A stretch of 17,764 bases of DNA from Kiritimatiellia bacterium. Its GTDB lineage: Bacteria; Verrucomicrobiota; Kiritimatiellia; RFP12; UBA1067. Shown here in pieces: positions 1 to 6,765 of this stretch. A model generated the notes under the pieces. That model made no database searches and had not been told where the DNA came from. It saw nothing but the letters and a program-made list of their open reading frames with translations. The stretch is from positions 1 to 17,764 of the forward strand of contig JAKSOY010000077.1 of the NCBI GenBank assembly GCA_024405255.1, written 5' to 3'. Each line of letters begins with the position of its first letter. The stretch's first letter is position 1. A program made the position numbers and the translations under genes.

Positions 1-534
1 GACGCCGACAACGATGGGGATGTGGATGCGTATGTCTCGTCTTCGGTCGAGCGCGTGGAAGGTGACCGCTACAAGTGGCACCTCTATCTAAACGGGAAGG
101 ACGGATTTGTCCGTGCAACGCACCGGATTTCGAAGCGGGCGCGAGAGTTCGACGACGCGGCATTTGTCGAACCAGAGGAGGTGGCTTCACGCACGGCATT
201 CCACCGGGTCGTCCGATACGGACGATTGCCAATGCTGGTGGTTCTTGAAAAGATCGGGAAACGGTTGCATACGCGTGGGTTCCTGAAATACGTGACCGAG
301 GAGGAGCGGCGCACCCAGCCACATATCGGATCGGCGCTCTATGACAAGAAGAAGGGTGAAGCCTATCACGAATGGTGCGAGGACGTGAACGCACGCCTGG
401 GTTATATCCATCCGTTCGACCTACGCGAGCTTGTCGATGACTTTTCCTTCTTCCGACTTGAACGTCTACCCTGCAGAGAGTTCCCCGAAGGGGAGGCGTT
501 CCTGGTCCCGTCAAGTAGTAGCAAAGGGAAATAG
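1..534 (+). CDS. Hypothetical protein, C-terminal part (5' end outside window)
   Basis: The reading frame is open from the first base to the TAG at 532-534, so the gene probably starts upstream. The GTG at 22 is an available but unsupported start. I do not recognise the family. The visible 177 residues are charged and soluble, with no signal peptide or membrane segment. The first residues read DADNDGD, which resembles a calcium-binding loop but is too short to rely on. Aromatic and acidic residues are frequent in the second half (EWCEDVNARLGYIHPFDL), and the protein ends in a serine/lysine tail (VPSSSSKGK). The next reading frame is a restriction-modification remnant, so this could belong to a decayed defence locus; that is context only. 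A truncated end of a larger protein is equally possible. Confidence 0.5.
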   Translation, partial: DADNDGDVDAYVSSSVERVEGDRYKWHLYLNGKDGFVRATHRISKRAREFDDAAFVEPEEVASRTAFHRVVRYGRLPMLVVLEKIGKRLHTRGFLKYVTEEERRTQPHIGSALYDKKKGEAYHEWCEDVNARLGYIHPFDLRELVDDFSFFRLERLPCREFPEGEAFLVPSSSSKGK

Positions 535-845
535 AGAGACGATCGTTGCTGTGCGTGGAAGGGGGCAGTTCAGGACGTAAGATCGGCTTGCTGACAGAAG
601 ACGTTCGGTTTGGAAACAAGCTCTGCGCATTTGTTCCAGGCGAGAACCTTGATTCGCGTTATCTTTTTCTCTATCTTCAGTCGCCGCAGTTTCAGGAACA
701 GTTCGCGGCTTTGCAGAATGGCCCCCGCAAGGGTGCAGGCGTTTCGCAAGTGAAAGAACTGACCATTCCGATGCTGGCATTGACGAAACAGCAACAACTT
801 GTTGAACGAATAGACCTCCTTTGTTCGAAACTTCATTTTGAATGA
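522..845 (+). pseudogene. hsdS: Type I restriction specificity subunit (HsdS) fragment
   Basis: About 100 residues match a single target-recognition-domain half of HsdS, the DNA-specificity subunit of type I restriction-modification enzymes. The visible core is LLCVEGGSSGRKIG, then FGNKLCAF, SRYLFLYLQS, and the closing GVSQVKELTIPMLALTKQQQLVERI, which is the typical sequence before the conserved helix. A complete HsdS has about 400 residues with two such domains. Here the frame is closed upstream by TAG at 519-521, the first domain is missing, and the protein stops just after the helix begins. No good ATG or ribosome-binding site is present; TTG at 546 is the only start-like codon. No hsdM or hsdR is visible. 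I read it as a decayed remnant, or less likely a recombination cassette for a distant hsdS. Confidence 0.75.
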
Positions 846-931
846 TGGATGGACGAGGTAGGGGAAATGGGGGCAGGTTAAGGGAGCCGACTCGGGGTTT
901 CTCAATGTTTCGCCGTTCACGCCTCTGAAAT

Positions 932-948
932 TGTGATATAATATCACA
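932..948 (+). promoter_or_regulatory. Promoter with palindromic operator over the -10 box
   Basis: TGTGATATAATATCACA is a perfect palindrome with 8-bp arms around a central A. It contains an extended -10 element, TGA-TATAAT, with TATAAT at 937-942. A weak -35 (GTTCAC, 915-920) lies 16 bp upstream. Transcription would start near 949, leaving a leader of about 22 nt with a purine-rich AGAGG before the ATG at 971. The symmetry suggests a dimeric repressor site that would cover the -10 box; which regulator is unknown. Confidence 0.6.
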
Positions 949-970
949 CTTCCAACAAAGAGGTAGTGTT

Positions 971-2707
971 ATGGCTGAATTCAAACTGACAGATCCCTTC
1001 GGGACGGCGCCCACGCGGGCTCCGTTCACGCAGAGTGTTTCCACGGGCGTTCCTTGGCATAATTTGCCGGTCACACGGGAGTATACGCTCGGTCAGCTAT
1101 TGGATCAGACGATTGCCCGTTGCGGCGTGAACGATGCGGTGGTGTATGCCGACCGCGACTACCGGTTGACTTGGTTCGAGTTCGGCGAAGAGGTGGACCG
1201 TCTTGCGCGCGGCCTGATGGCGCTGGGCGTGAAGCGCGGCGAGAAGATCGCGCTGTGGGCCACGAACGTGCCGCACTGGGTGGTGTTGATGTTCGCCGCG
1301 GCGAAGATCGGCGCGATTCTGCTGCCGCTGAACACGAACTACAAAGAGCACGAAATGGACTTCGCGCTCAAGCAGTCAGATACGGAGAATCTGTTCATCA
1401 TTTCGGGTTACCGCGACTGCAGCTACGTGGATGTCATCTACACGCTCGTGCCGGAGTTGCGCGAGCAGCCGCGCGGCGAACTGAAGAGCGAGAAGTATCC
1501 GCACCTCAAGCGCGTGATGTTCCTCGGCGGCGAGAAGCACCGTGGCATGTATTCGCTCAACGAAGTGATGTCGCTCGCGGTCGAAACGCCGATGGACGAC
1601 TACTACGCGCGTCAGCGCGAGGTGGATGTGAACGACGTCGTCAACATGCAGTACACCTCGGGTACCACCGGTTTCCCGAAGGGCGTGCAGCTGACGCATC
1701 GCAACATTGCGAACGACGGCTTCTGGATCGGGGCGTGTCAGAACCTCTCCAGCCGCGACCGCGTGTGCATTCCCGTGCCGCTCTTCCATTGCTTCGGCTG
1801 CGTGCTGGGCGTGATGAGCTGTGTGAACCACGGTGCGACGATGGTCTTCCTCGAGAAGTTCGATCCGATTCAGGTGATGATGTCCATTGAACGCGAGAAG
1901 TGCACGGCGACCTATGGCGTGCCGACGATGTACATCGCGATGCTCGACCATCCGCTCTTCTCGAAGTTCGACTTCCATTCGCTGCGCACGGGCATCATGA
2001 GCGGTTCGGCGTGTCCGGTGCATCGCATGCAACAGGCGCAGGAGCGCATGTTCATGAAGGAGATCTGCAACCCGTACGGCCTCACCGAGGCGGGTCCGGT
2101 GATGACGATGACGCGCTATTTCGAGCCGTCCATCGAACGCAAGTGCCAGACCATCGGCCAGGCGATGCCGGGCATTGAAGTGGCGATCATTTCGCCGGAG
2201 ACGGGAGAGCTTGCGCCGCTCGGACAGGACGGTGAAATCTGCTGCCGCGGCTTCAATACGATGAAGGGCTATTACAACATGCCCGATCAAACCGCGAAGT
2301 GCATCGACAAGAACGGCTGGCTGCATTCCGGCGATATCGGCAAGATGGATGCGGACGGCTACTACTACATCACGGGCCGACTGAAAGACCTCATCATCCG
2401 CGGCGGCGAAAACATCTCGCCGAAGGAGGTCGAGGACTTCCTCGGAACCATGCCGGGTGTCAAGGACGTGGCGGTGGTCGGATGCCCCTCGAAGAAGTAC
2501 GGCGAGCAGCCGGCGGCCTTCATCATTCCGGCGGACGGCGTTGAGCTGCGCGAAGAGGACGTGGCGGATTTCTGCCGCAACAAGATTTCCTGGTTCAAGA
2601 TTCCGAAGTACGTCCATTTCCTGGATGTCTTCCCGATGACCGCCTCGCAGAAGATCCAGAAGTATAAACTGCGTGACCTCGCCCACGAACTTTGGCCGGA
2701 CGCATGA
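971..2707 (+). CDS. AMP-binding acyl-CoA synthetase (fatty acid-CoA ligase type)
   Basis: This 578-residue adenylate-forming enzyme would activate a carboxylic acid with ATP to an acyl-AMP and transfer it to CoA in the cytoplasm. The P-loop-like motif YTSGTTGFPKG is at residues 228-238, YGLTEAGP at 369-376, GWLHSGD at 449-455, and the hinge region with GRLKDLIIRGGENI follows. Length and motif order match medium/long-chain acyl-CoA synthetases of the FadD/ACSF2 type. The C-terminal catalytic lysine is probably Lys561 in TASQKIQKYKL. The usual residue before it is Gly (SGKIQK), so Gln here is unusual. The substrate cannot be read from sequence; a fatty acid is the default guess. The gene sits alone behind its own palindromic promoter, 81 bp before the next gene, with no beta-oxidation genes nearby. 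Confidence 0.9.
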   Translation: MAEFKLTDPFGTAPTRAPFTQSVSTGVPWHNLPVTREYTLGQLLDQTIARCGVNDAVVYADRDYRLTWFEFGEEVDRLARGLMALGVKRGEKIALWATNVPHWVVLMFAAAKIGAILLPLNTNYKEHEMDFALKQSDTENLFIISGYRDCSYVDVIYTLVPELREQPRGELKSEKYPHLKRVMFLGGEKHRGMYSLNEVMSLAVETPMDDYYARQREVDVNDVVNMQYTSGTTGFPKGVQLTHRNIANDGFWIGACQNLSSRDRVCIPVPLFHCFGCVLGVMSCVNHGATMVFLEKFDPIQVMMSIEREKCTATYGVPTMYIAMLDHPLFSKFDFHSLRTGIMSGSACPVHRMQQAQERMFMKEICNPYGLTEAGPVMTMTRYFEPSIERKCQTIGQAMPGIEVAIISPETGELAPLGQDGEICCRGFNTMKGYYNMPDQTAKCIDKNGWLHSGDIGKMDADGYYYITGRLKDLIIRGGENISPKEVEDFLGTMPGVKDVAVVGCPSKKYGEQPAAFIIPADGVELREEDVADFCRNKISWFKIPKYVHFLDVFPMTASQKIQKYKLRDLAHELWPDA

Positions 2708-2713
2708 GCGAGT

Positions 2714-2764
2714 GGAAAATGTAAAATGTAAAATGAAAAATGGTAAACGGAAAATGGGGAATGT
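2714..2764 (+). repeat. Degenerate AAAATG heptamer tract
   Basis: The spacer between the acyl-CoA synthetase and the next gene is made of repeated (T/G)AAAATG-like heptamers: GAAAATG, TAAAATG, TAAAATG, AAAAATG and GGTAAACGG, GAAAATGG variants. It is much richer in A and in ATG triplets than the surrounding DNA. It contains no open frame worth calling. It looks like a low-complexity expansion; no function is evident. Confidence 0.7.
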
Positions 2765-2788
2765 TCGATCGGGAAGGGGAAATGAAAG

Positions 2789-3331
2789 ATGAATCGAATC
2801 ACGACCACTGCGTCGGATTCACTCGACATCGCCGCGCGCGTGCTGAACGCGGGCGGCGTTGCCGTCATTCCGACGGACACGGTTTACGGGCTCGCCGCCC
2901 ATCCGGCCTTCCCTGAGGCCGTCGAACGTCTTTACACCATCAAGGGACGCGAAGCGAAAAAACCGATCGCGCTGCTTGCGGCGGATGCGGAGAGCGTGCG
3001 GGCGTTTGGATACGAGGTGCCCGAGTCGCTTGCGCAGCACTGGCCGGGTGCACTCACGGTCGTGGTGGGTCTGGAGGGGTTCCGCGTGCCGAACCACGAC
3101 TGGACGCGCGAACTGCTGCGTCGCTGCGGCGGCGTGCTGCGCGTGACCAGCGCGAACCTCTCGGGGCAGCGTCCCGCCACCGATGCGCCGCAGGCGCTGG
3201 CAGATGTGGGACTTTCGGCAGATCTCGTGGTAGACGACGGCATTTCGCCGGGTGGCGTTCCGTCCACCGTGGTGCGCGTGTTGGCGTCTGGTGGAATTGA
3301 GGTTCTGCGTGACGGCGCAATCAAATTGTAA
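2789..3331 (+). CDS. tsaC: L-threonylcarbamoyladenylate synthase (TsaC/Sua5/YrdC family)
   Basis: The 180-residue protein makes threonylcarbamoyl-AMP from threonine, bicarbonate and ATP, the first step of the universal tRNA t6A37 modification. Family motifs are visible in order: PTDTVYGL at 28-35, KGR with KKP at 52-59, SANLSG at 121-126 and the nucleotide-site PSTVV near the C-terminus. The length fits the short TsaC/YrdC form; the extra C-terminal Sua5 domain is absent. The start is an ATG behind a purine-rich GGAAGGGGAAA stretch. The stop lies 8 bp before hydF, so the two are probably co-transcribed. The partner tsaE lies about 2.1 kb downstream in the same direction; tsaB and tsaD are not in the window. 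Confidence 0.9.
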   Translation: MNRITTTASDSLDIAARVLNAGGVAVIPTDTVYGLAAHPAFPEAVERLYTIKGREAKKPIALLAADAESVRAFGYEVPESLAQHWPGALTVVVGLEGFRVPNHDWTRELLRRCGGVLRVTSANLSGQRPATDAPQALADVGLSADLVVDDGISPGGVPSTVVRVLASGGIEVLRDGAIKL

Positions 3332-3339
3332 GGAATGCC

Positions 3340-4455
3340 ATGGCAGAACTGAATGAGACCCCGTCCGGCAATCGCATTCGCATCGCCTTTTTCGGACGAC
3401 GCAACGCAGGAAAGTCCACATTGGTGAACGCGCTCACGGGCCAGGAGATCGCCATCGTCAGCGACGTGGCGGGAACGACGACGGATCCTGTTTCCAAGGC
3501 GATGGAAATCCTGCCGTTGGGCCCGTGTCTGATTACCGATACGGCGGGACTTGACGACGAAGGTGCGCTTGGGGAAGAGCGGGTGCGCCGTTCGCTTGAG
3601 GTCCTTGAGAAGACGGATGTCGCCGTGTGGGTGGAGGCTGGGGAGTCGTCCGACGGTGCGGTCGAGGCGCGTTTCGATGCGGCGTGTGCAGCGAGGCAGA
3701 TTCCCGTTTTGCGGTACCGTCGCAGCGATTCGGTCGAGGCGCTCAAGGCGAAGATCGCCGCGATCAAGCTGGCGGATGCGCCGCGTCCGCTCGTGGCGGA
3801 TCTCGTGCGGCCGGGCGACACGGTCATTTGTGTGTGTCCCATCGACGCCTCGGCACCCAAGGGACGTCTCATTCTGCCGCAGCAGCAGGTCATCCGCGAG
3901 ATCCTCGACGGCGGAGCCTCGGCGCTCGTGTGCCAGCCCGCGCAGCTCGCGCAGCAGTGCGCTGCGGTGAAGCCGAGTTTTGTCATCACCGATTCGCAGG
4001 CGTTCGGCGCTGTGGCGCAGGTGGTGCCCGCATCGATTCCGCTGACGAGTTTCTCGATCGTCTTCGCGCGTGCGAAGGGGGATCTTGCCGCCTATTGTGC
4101 AGGAGCTGCCGCTTTGGGGGCTTTGAAAGACGGCGATCGGATTCTTGTGGCGGAAGGTTGTACGCATCACCGCCAGTGCAACGACATCGGCACGGTCAAG
4201 TTGCCGAAGGCCGTCGAGAAGAAGACGGGAAAGAGACTCGTGTTCGAGTTCGCCTCGGGGAACGACTTCCCCGAAGACCTTTCGCGTTTTGCGCTGGTCA
4301 TCCAGTGCGGTGGATGCATGCTGACACGACGGGCCGTGCAGGCGCGCATCGCGCGTTGTCGAGCCGCCGGCGTGCCGATGACGAACTACGGCGTCTGTCT
4401 GGCGGCCTGCGCGGGCATTCAGGCCTCGCCTGAAACGTGTCGGATTGTGCGCTGA
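3340..4455 (+). CDS. hydF: [FeFe]-hydrogenase H-cluster maturation GTPase HydF (degenerate G4/G5)
   Basis: HydF is the scaffold that assembles the 2Fe subcluster and delivers it to apo-HydA. The protein begins with a GTPase domain: G1 GRRNAGKST at 19-27, the AGTTTDP region at 45-50 and G3 DTAG at 67-70. The middle contains the dimerisation-domain signature (CPIDASAPKGRLILPQ) and TDSQAF. The C-terminal iron-sulfur site is Cys274-x-His276 followed after 46 residues by Cys323-Gly-Gly-Cys326, matching the HydF rule CxH(x46-53)CxxC. It has 371 residues against roughly 400 for typical HydF. The missing part falls where the NKxD (G4) and SA (G5) guanine-binding motifs should be; that region reads QIPVLRYRRSDS. 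The His that usually precedes the CGGC pair is Gln. HydA, HydE and HydG are not in the window. Confidence 0.93.
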   Translation: MAELNETPSGNRIRIAFFGRRNAGKSTLVNALTGQEIAIVSDVAGTTTDPVSKAMEILPLGPCLITDTAGLDDEGALGEERVRRSLEVLEKTDVAVWVEAGESSDGAVEARFDAACAARQIPVLRYRRSDSVEALKAKIAAIKLADAPRPLVADLVRPGDTVICVCPIDASAPKGRLILPQQQVIREILDGGASALVCQPAQLAQQCAAVKPSFVITDSQAFGAVAQVVPASIPLTSFSIVFARAKGDLAAYCAGAAALGALKDGDRILVAEGCTHHRQCNDIGTVKLPKAVEKKTGKRLVFEFASGNDFPEDLSRFALVIQCGGCMLTRRAVQARIARCRAAGVPMTNYGVCLAACAGIQASPETCRIVR

Positions 4456-4467
4456 AGGAGAATGGAA

Positions 4468-5409
4468 ATGTCCCCGGGTACGAATCGTTTTCTTCTGTGG
4501 TTGAATTGGCCGGTGGGCGCGTTTCGTTTGAACGCGTCCAGCTTGTCCGTCTTCCGGTCGCTTGTTCGGGGCGAGGTGAAGGTGGTGCGCAGCGAGCGGA
4601 CGTTTTTGCGGGAACTGCCTGAAGCCACGCATGCGATTGTCTGGGAATTCAAAAAGGAATGGTTCGCGCGTGCGCCGAAGCTGCGCGTGCTGGCGACACC
4701 CGGTGCGGGACGCGAGCTGCTGCCGACGGATGCGGAACTGCCGAAGGGCGTGGTGCGGGTGAATGGCGCGTTTCACGGCGCGATCATGAGCGAGACGGTG
4801 ATCGCGTTCATGTTCGCGCATGCGCGCGGTCTCTATGCGGCGTACGACTGGCAGTGTACGGCGGCGCGCGGCGAGTCCGCCGAGAAGGGGGGCGACCCGC
4901 TGTGGCCGCGCGGGGCGATGAGCCCGCATTGTACCTGTGTGGCGGGTACGACGGCGGTGATTCTCGGATACGGGAAGATCGGACATGTCGTCGGCGACAA
5001 GCTGTCGGCGCTAGGGGTGCGCGTGATCGGGATTCGGCGTCGCAATTTTGCGGACCTCAAGCCCGCGCTGAAGACGGCCGACTGGCTCATTGTGGCGTTG
5101 CCGAGCGACACGGGTACGGACAATCTGGTCGATGCCTCCGTCCTGCGTGCGATGAAGCGTACGGCGGTGTTGATCAACATCGGCCGCGGCAATGCCGTGG
5201 ATGAAGAAGCGCTGGCGCGGGCGCTCGTGTCGCGACGGATCGCCGCCGCGTATCTCGACGTGTTCAAACACGAACCGATGACGGCGGGAGATCCGCTGGC
5301 GGGGGACCTGCCGGGCCTTGTGCGCTTGCCGCATGCATCGGCGTTCGCGCCCGACTATCTGCCGCTCTTCTTTCGAGAGCTCGCCGCCGCCGGCTGGTTG
5401 GAACGATGA
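4468..5409 (+). CDS. D-2-hydroxyacid dehydrogenase family protein (NAD-dependent)
   Basis: This 313-residue Rossmann-fold enzyme would interconvert a 2-hydroxyacid and a 2-oxoacid with NAD(P)H. The nucleotide-binding loop GYGKIG is at 167-172. The catalytic set of the D-2-hydroxyacid dehydrogenase family appears as Arg240 (NIGRGNAVDE), Glu269 (KHEPM) and His289 (LPHASAF). Binding motif, catalytic residues and order match the family; the N-terminal substrate domain is short and divergent. I chose the ATG at 4468 over the in-frame ATG at 4462 because AAGGAG at 4455-4460 gives a 7-nt spacing; that ribosome site overlaps the hydF stop codon. The substrate is unknown (lactate, glycerate and phosphoglycerate relatives share these motifs). 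It ends the hydF group; a new promoter follows at 5435. Confidence 0.85.
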   Translation: MSPGTNRFLLWLNWPVGAFRLNASSLSVFRSLVRGEVKVVRSERTFLRELPEATHAIVWEFKKEWFARAPKLRVLATPGAGRELLPTDAELPKGVVRVNGAFHGAIMSETVIAFMFAHARGLYAAYDWQCTAARGESAEKGGDPLWPRGAMSPHCTCVAGTTAVILGYGKIGHVVGDKLSALGVRVIGIRRRNFADLKPALKTADWLIVALPSDTGTDNLVDASVLRAMKRTAVLINIGRGNAVDEEALARALVSRRIAAAYLDVFKHEPMTAGDPLAGDLPGLVRLPHASAFAPDYLPLFFRELAAAGWLER

Positions 5410-5434
5410 GGACGGATGTCGCCTCATTTGATGA

Positions 5435-5464
5435 TTGACAGCTGACGGCGGGATGGAGTATACT
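5435..5464 (+). promoter_or_regulatory. Sigma-70-type promoter directly before tsaE
   Basis: A perfect -35 TTGACA (5435-5440) and TATACT -10 (5459-5464) are separated by 18 bp. The expected start of transcription, seven bases beyond the -10, is the A of the tsaE ATG at 5471. This implies a leaderless or near-leaderless mRNA, in agreement with the lack of any Shine-Dalgarno sequence. It would also drive the downstream exported-protein genes. Confidence 0.75.
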
Positions 5465-5470
5465 CTTTGC

Positions 5471-5896
5471 ATGGAAAATATTTATCAAGTGACCAGCGTC
5501 GAGCAGACCTGGGATGTGGCCCGTCAGTTCGCTTCGGAACTGAAGCCGGGCGATATAGTCTGTTTGGAAGGCGATTTGGGTGCAGGTAAGACGACGTTCA
5601 CGCAAGGCCTCGCGGCGTTCCTTGGTGCGAAGCGGGCGGTGACGAGTCCGACGTTCTGTCTTGTGGTGGAGCATCCGACCGAAAAGTTCCTTTTGGTGCA
5701 TATGGATCTCTATCGTCTGCAGGATGCGGACGACGTACTCACGATCGGCTGGGAGGACTATCTGGCGCGGGGTGCCGTGTTGTTCGTCGAGTGGCCGGAT
5801 CGTGCGGGCGATTTGATCCCTGCGAATGCGTGGCATCTGTCGTTTACGCTGGGCGAGACGGAAGAGAGCCGCACGATTACGTTCCGGCGTGGTTGA
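5471..5896 (+). CDS. tsaE: tRNA t6A biosynthesis ATPase TsaE
   Basis: TsaE is the small ATPase that works with TsaB-TsaD to transfer threonylcarbamoyl to A37 of ANN-decoding tRNAs. The 141-residue protein has Walker A GDLGAGKTT at 34-42, SPTF at 59-62, the HMDLYRL strand at 77-83, and the EWPDR motif starting at Glu107, all in the family order and at the family size. Upstream in-frame starts exist (5435, 5453), but they would lie inside the promoter, and the TsaE family normally begins only a few residues before this point. No ribosome-binding site precedes ATG 5471, which fits leaderless translation. The gene ends 23 bp before a secreted phosphodiesterase gene, an unusual operon partner for a tRNA-modification gene. 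Confidence 0.92.
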   Translation: MENIYQVTSVEQTWDVARQFASELKPGDIVCLEGDLGAGKTTFTQGLAAFLGAKRAVTSPTFCLVVEHPTEKFLLVHMDLYRLQDADDVLTIGWEDYLARGAVLFVEWPDRAGDLIPANAWHLSFTLGETEESRTITFRRG

Positions 5897-5919
5897 ATTT
5901 GAAAAAGAAAGGTACTACT

Positions 5920-6765
5920 ATGAAGAAGACTCTGTTGGTTGCATCCTTCGCATTGGTTGGTTCGCTCTTGGCGGCGGTTCCGAGCAAGACGACGTTCATC
6001 GCGCATCGTGGCGAATCGTACGATGCGCCGGAGAATACGTTGCCGGCTTACAAGACGGCCGTTTCGCGCGGGTTCGGGTTCGAGTGCGACATCTATCTGT
6101 CCGCCGACAAGAAGGTGTTCACGTTCCACGATACTACGCTGACGCGCACGACGGCGGGCGCGTGCAAGAAGCGCTGTGCCGAGGCGAACTGGGAAACGGA
6201 AATCTCGAAGGTCGACGTGGGCGGCTGGGGCAAGTGGAAGGGGTCCAAGTTCTCGCCGACGCGTCCGGCGCTGCTCGAGGAAGTGCTGGCTCTCGCGGTC
6301 GACGGACGCCAGATCTACGTCGAGGTGAAGCCGGGTCCGGAGATCGTGCCGTACATCAAGGACGTCTACAAGAAGCAGACGAAGGCGAACGAAAAGAACA
6401 CGCTCTTCATCAGCTTCAACAAGGAGACCTGTTCGGAGCTCAAGGAATTCATGCCGGAATACAAGGTCTATTGGCTCACCGACGCAACGCGGGGCAGCAA
6501 GAAGGCGAAGACGCTGCGTGGCGTGACGGCGAAGGAGGTCATTGCGACGCTGCGTTCGATCAAGGCGGACGGCGTGGATATCCAGTTCGATCCGCGCTAC
6601 ATCACGGAGGCGTTCATCAAGGAAATCCGTGCGGCCGGTTTCGAGTGCCACGTGTGGACGGTCGACAAGCTCGAGAAGTCGCTCCTCGCGTTCAATCGCG
6701 GTGCCCAGACGGTGACGACGAACTGTGCGCAGAAGCAGCTCGACGAATATCAGAAAGGAAAATAA
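5920..6765 (+). CDS. Secreted glycerophosphodiester phosphodiesterase family protein
   Basis: The 281-residue protein has a Sec signal peptide (MKKTLLVASFALVGSLLAAVPS), so it acts outside the cytoplasmic membrane. The GDPD TIM-barrel motifs follow: HRGES at 29-33, PENT at 37-40, ECD at 55-57 and HD at 70-71, plus a VEVKPG strand and the late DGVDIQFDP. These give the His pair and acidic metal ligands expected for hydrolysis of glycerophosphodiesters to glycerol-3-phosphate and an alcohol. The start at 5920 is chosen because AAAGAAAGG lies just upstream and the signal peptide begins there. Its stop codon abuts the next ATG with no gap, indicating tight translational coupling. The natural substrate could be a phospholipid head group or teichoic-like polymer; GDPD relatives also include non-lipid phosphodiesterases. 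Confidence 0.88.
   Translation: MKKTLLVASFALVGSLLAAVPSKTTFIAHRGESYDAPENTLPAYKTAVSRGFGFECDIYLSADKKVFTFHDTTLTRTTAGACKKRCAEANWETEISKVDVGGWGKWKGSKFSPTRPALLEEVLALAVDGRQIYVEVKPGPEIVPYIKDVYKKQTKANEKNTLFISFNKETCSELKEFMPEYKVYWLTDATRGSKKAKTLRGVTAKEVIATLRSIKADGVDIQFDPRYITEAFIKEIRAAGFECHVWTVDKLEKSLLAFNRGAQTVTTNCAQKQLDEYQKGK

Noticed and set aside
2932..4986. Very long minus-strand open frame opposite tsaC, hydF and the dehydrogenase
   Set aside because: It is an antisense shadow caused by high GC codon bias; the plus-strand genes have complete family motifs.
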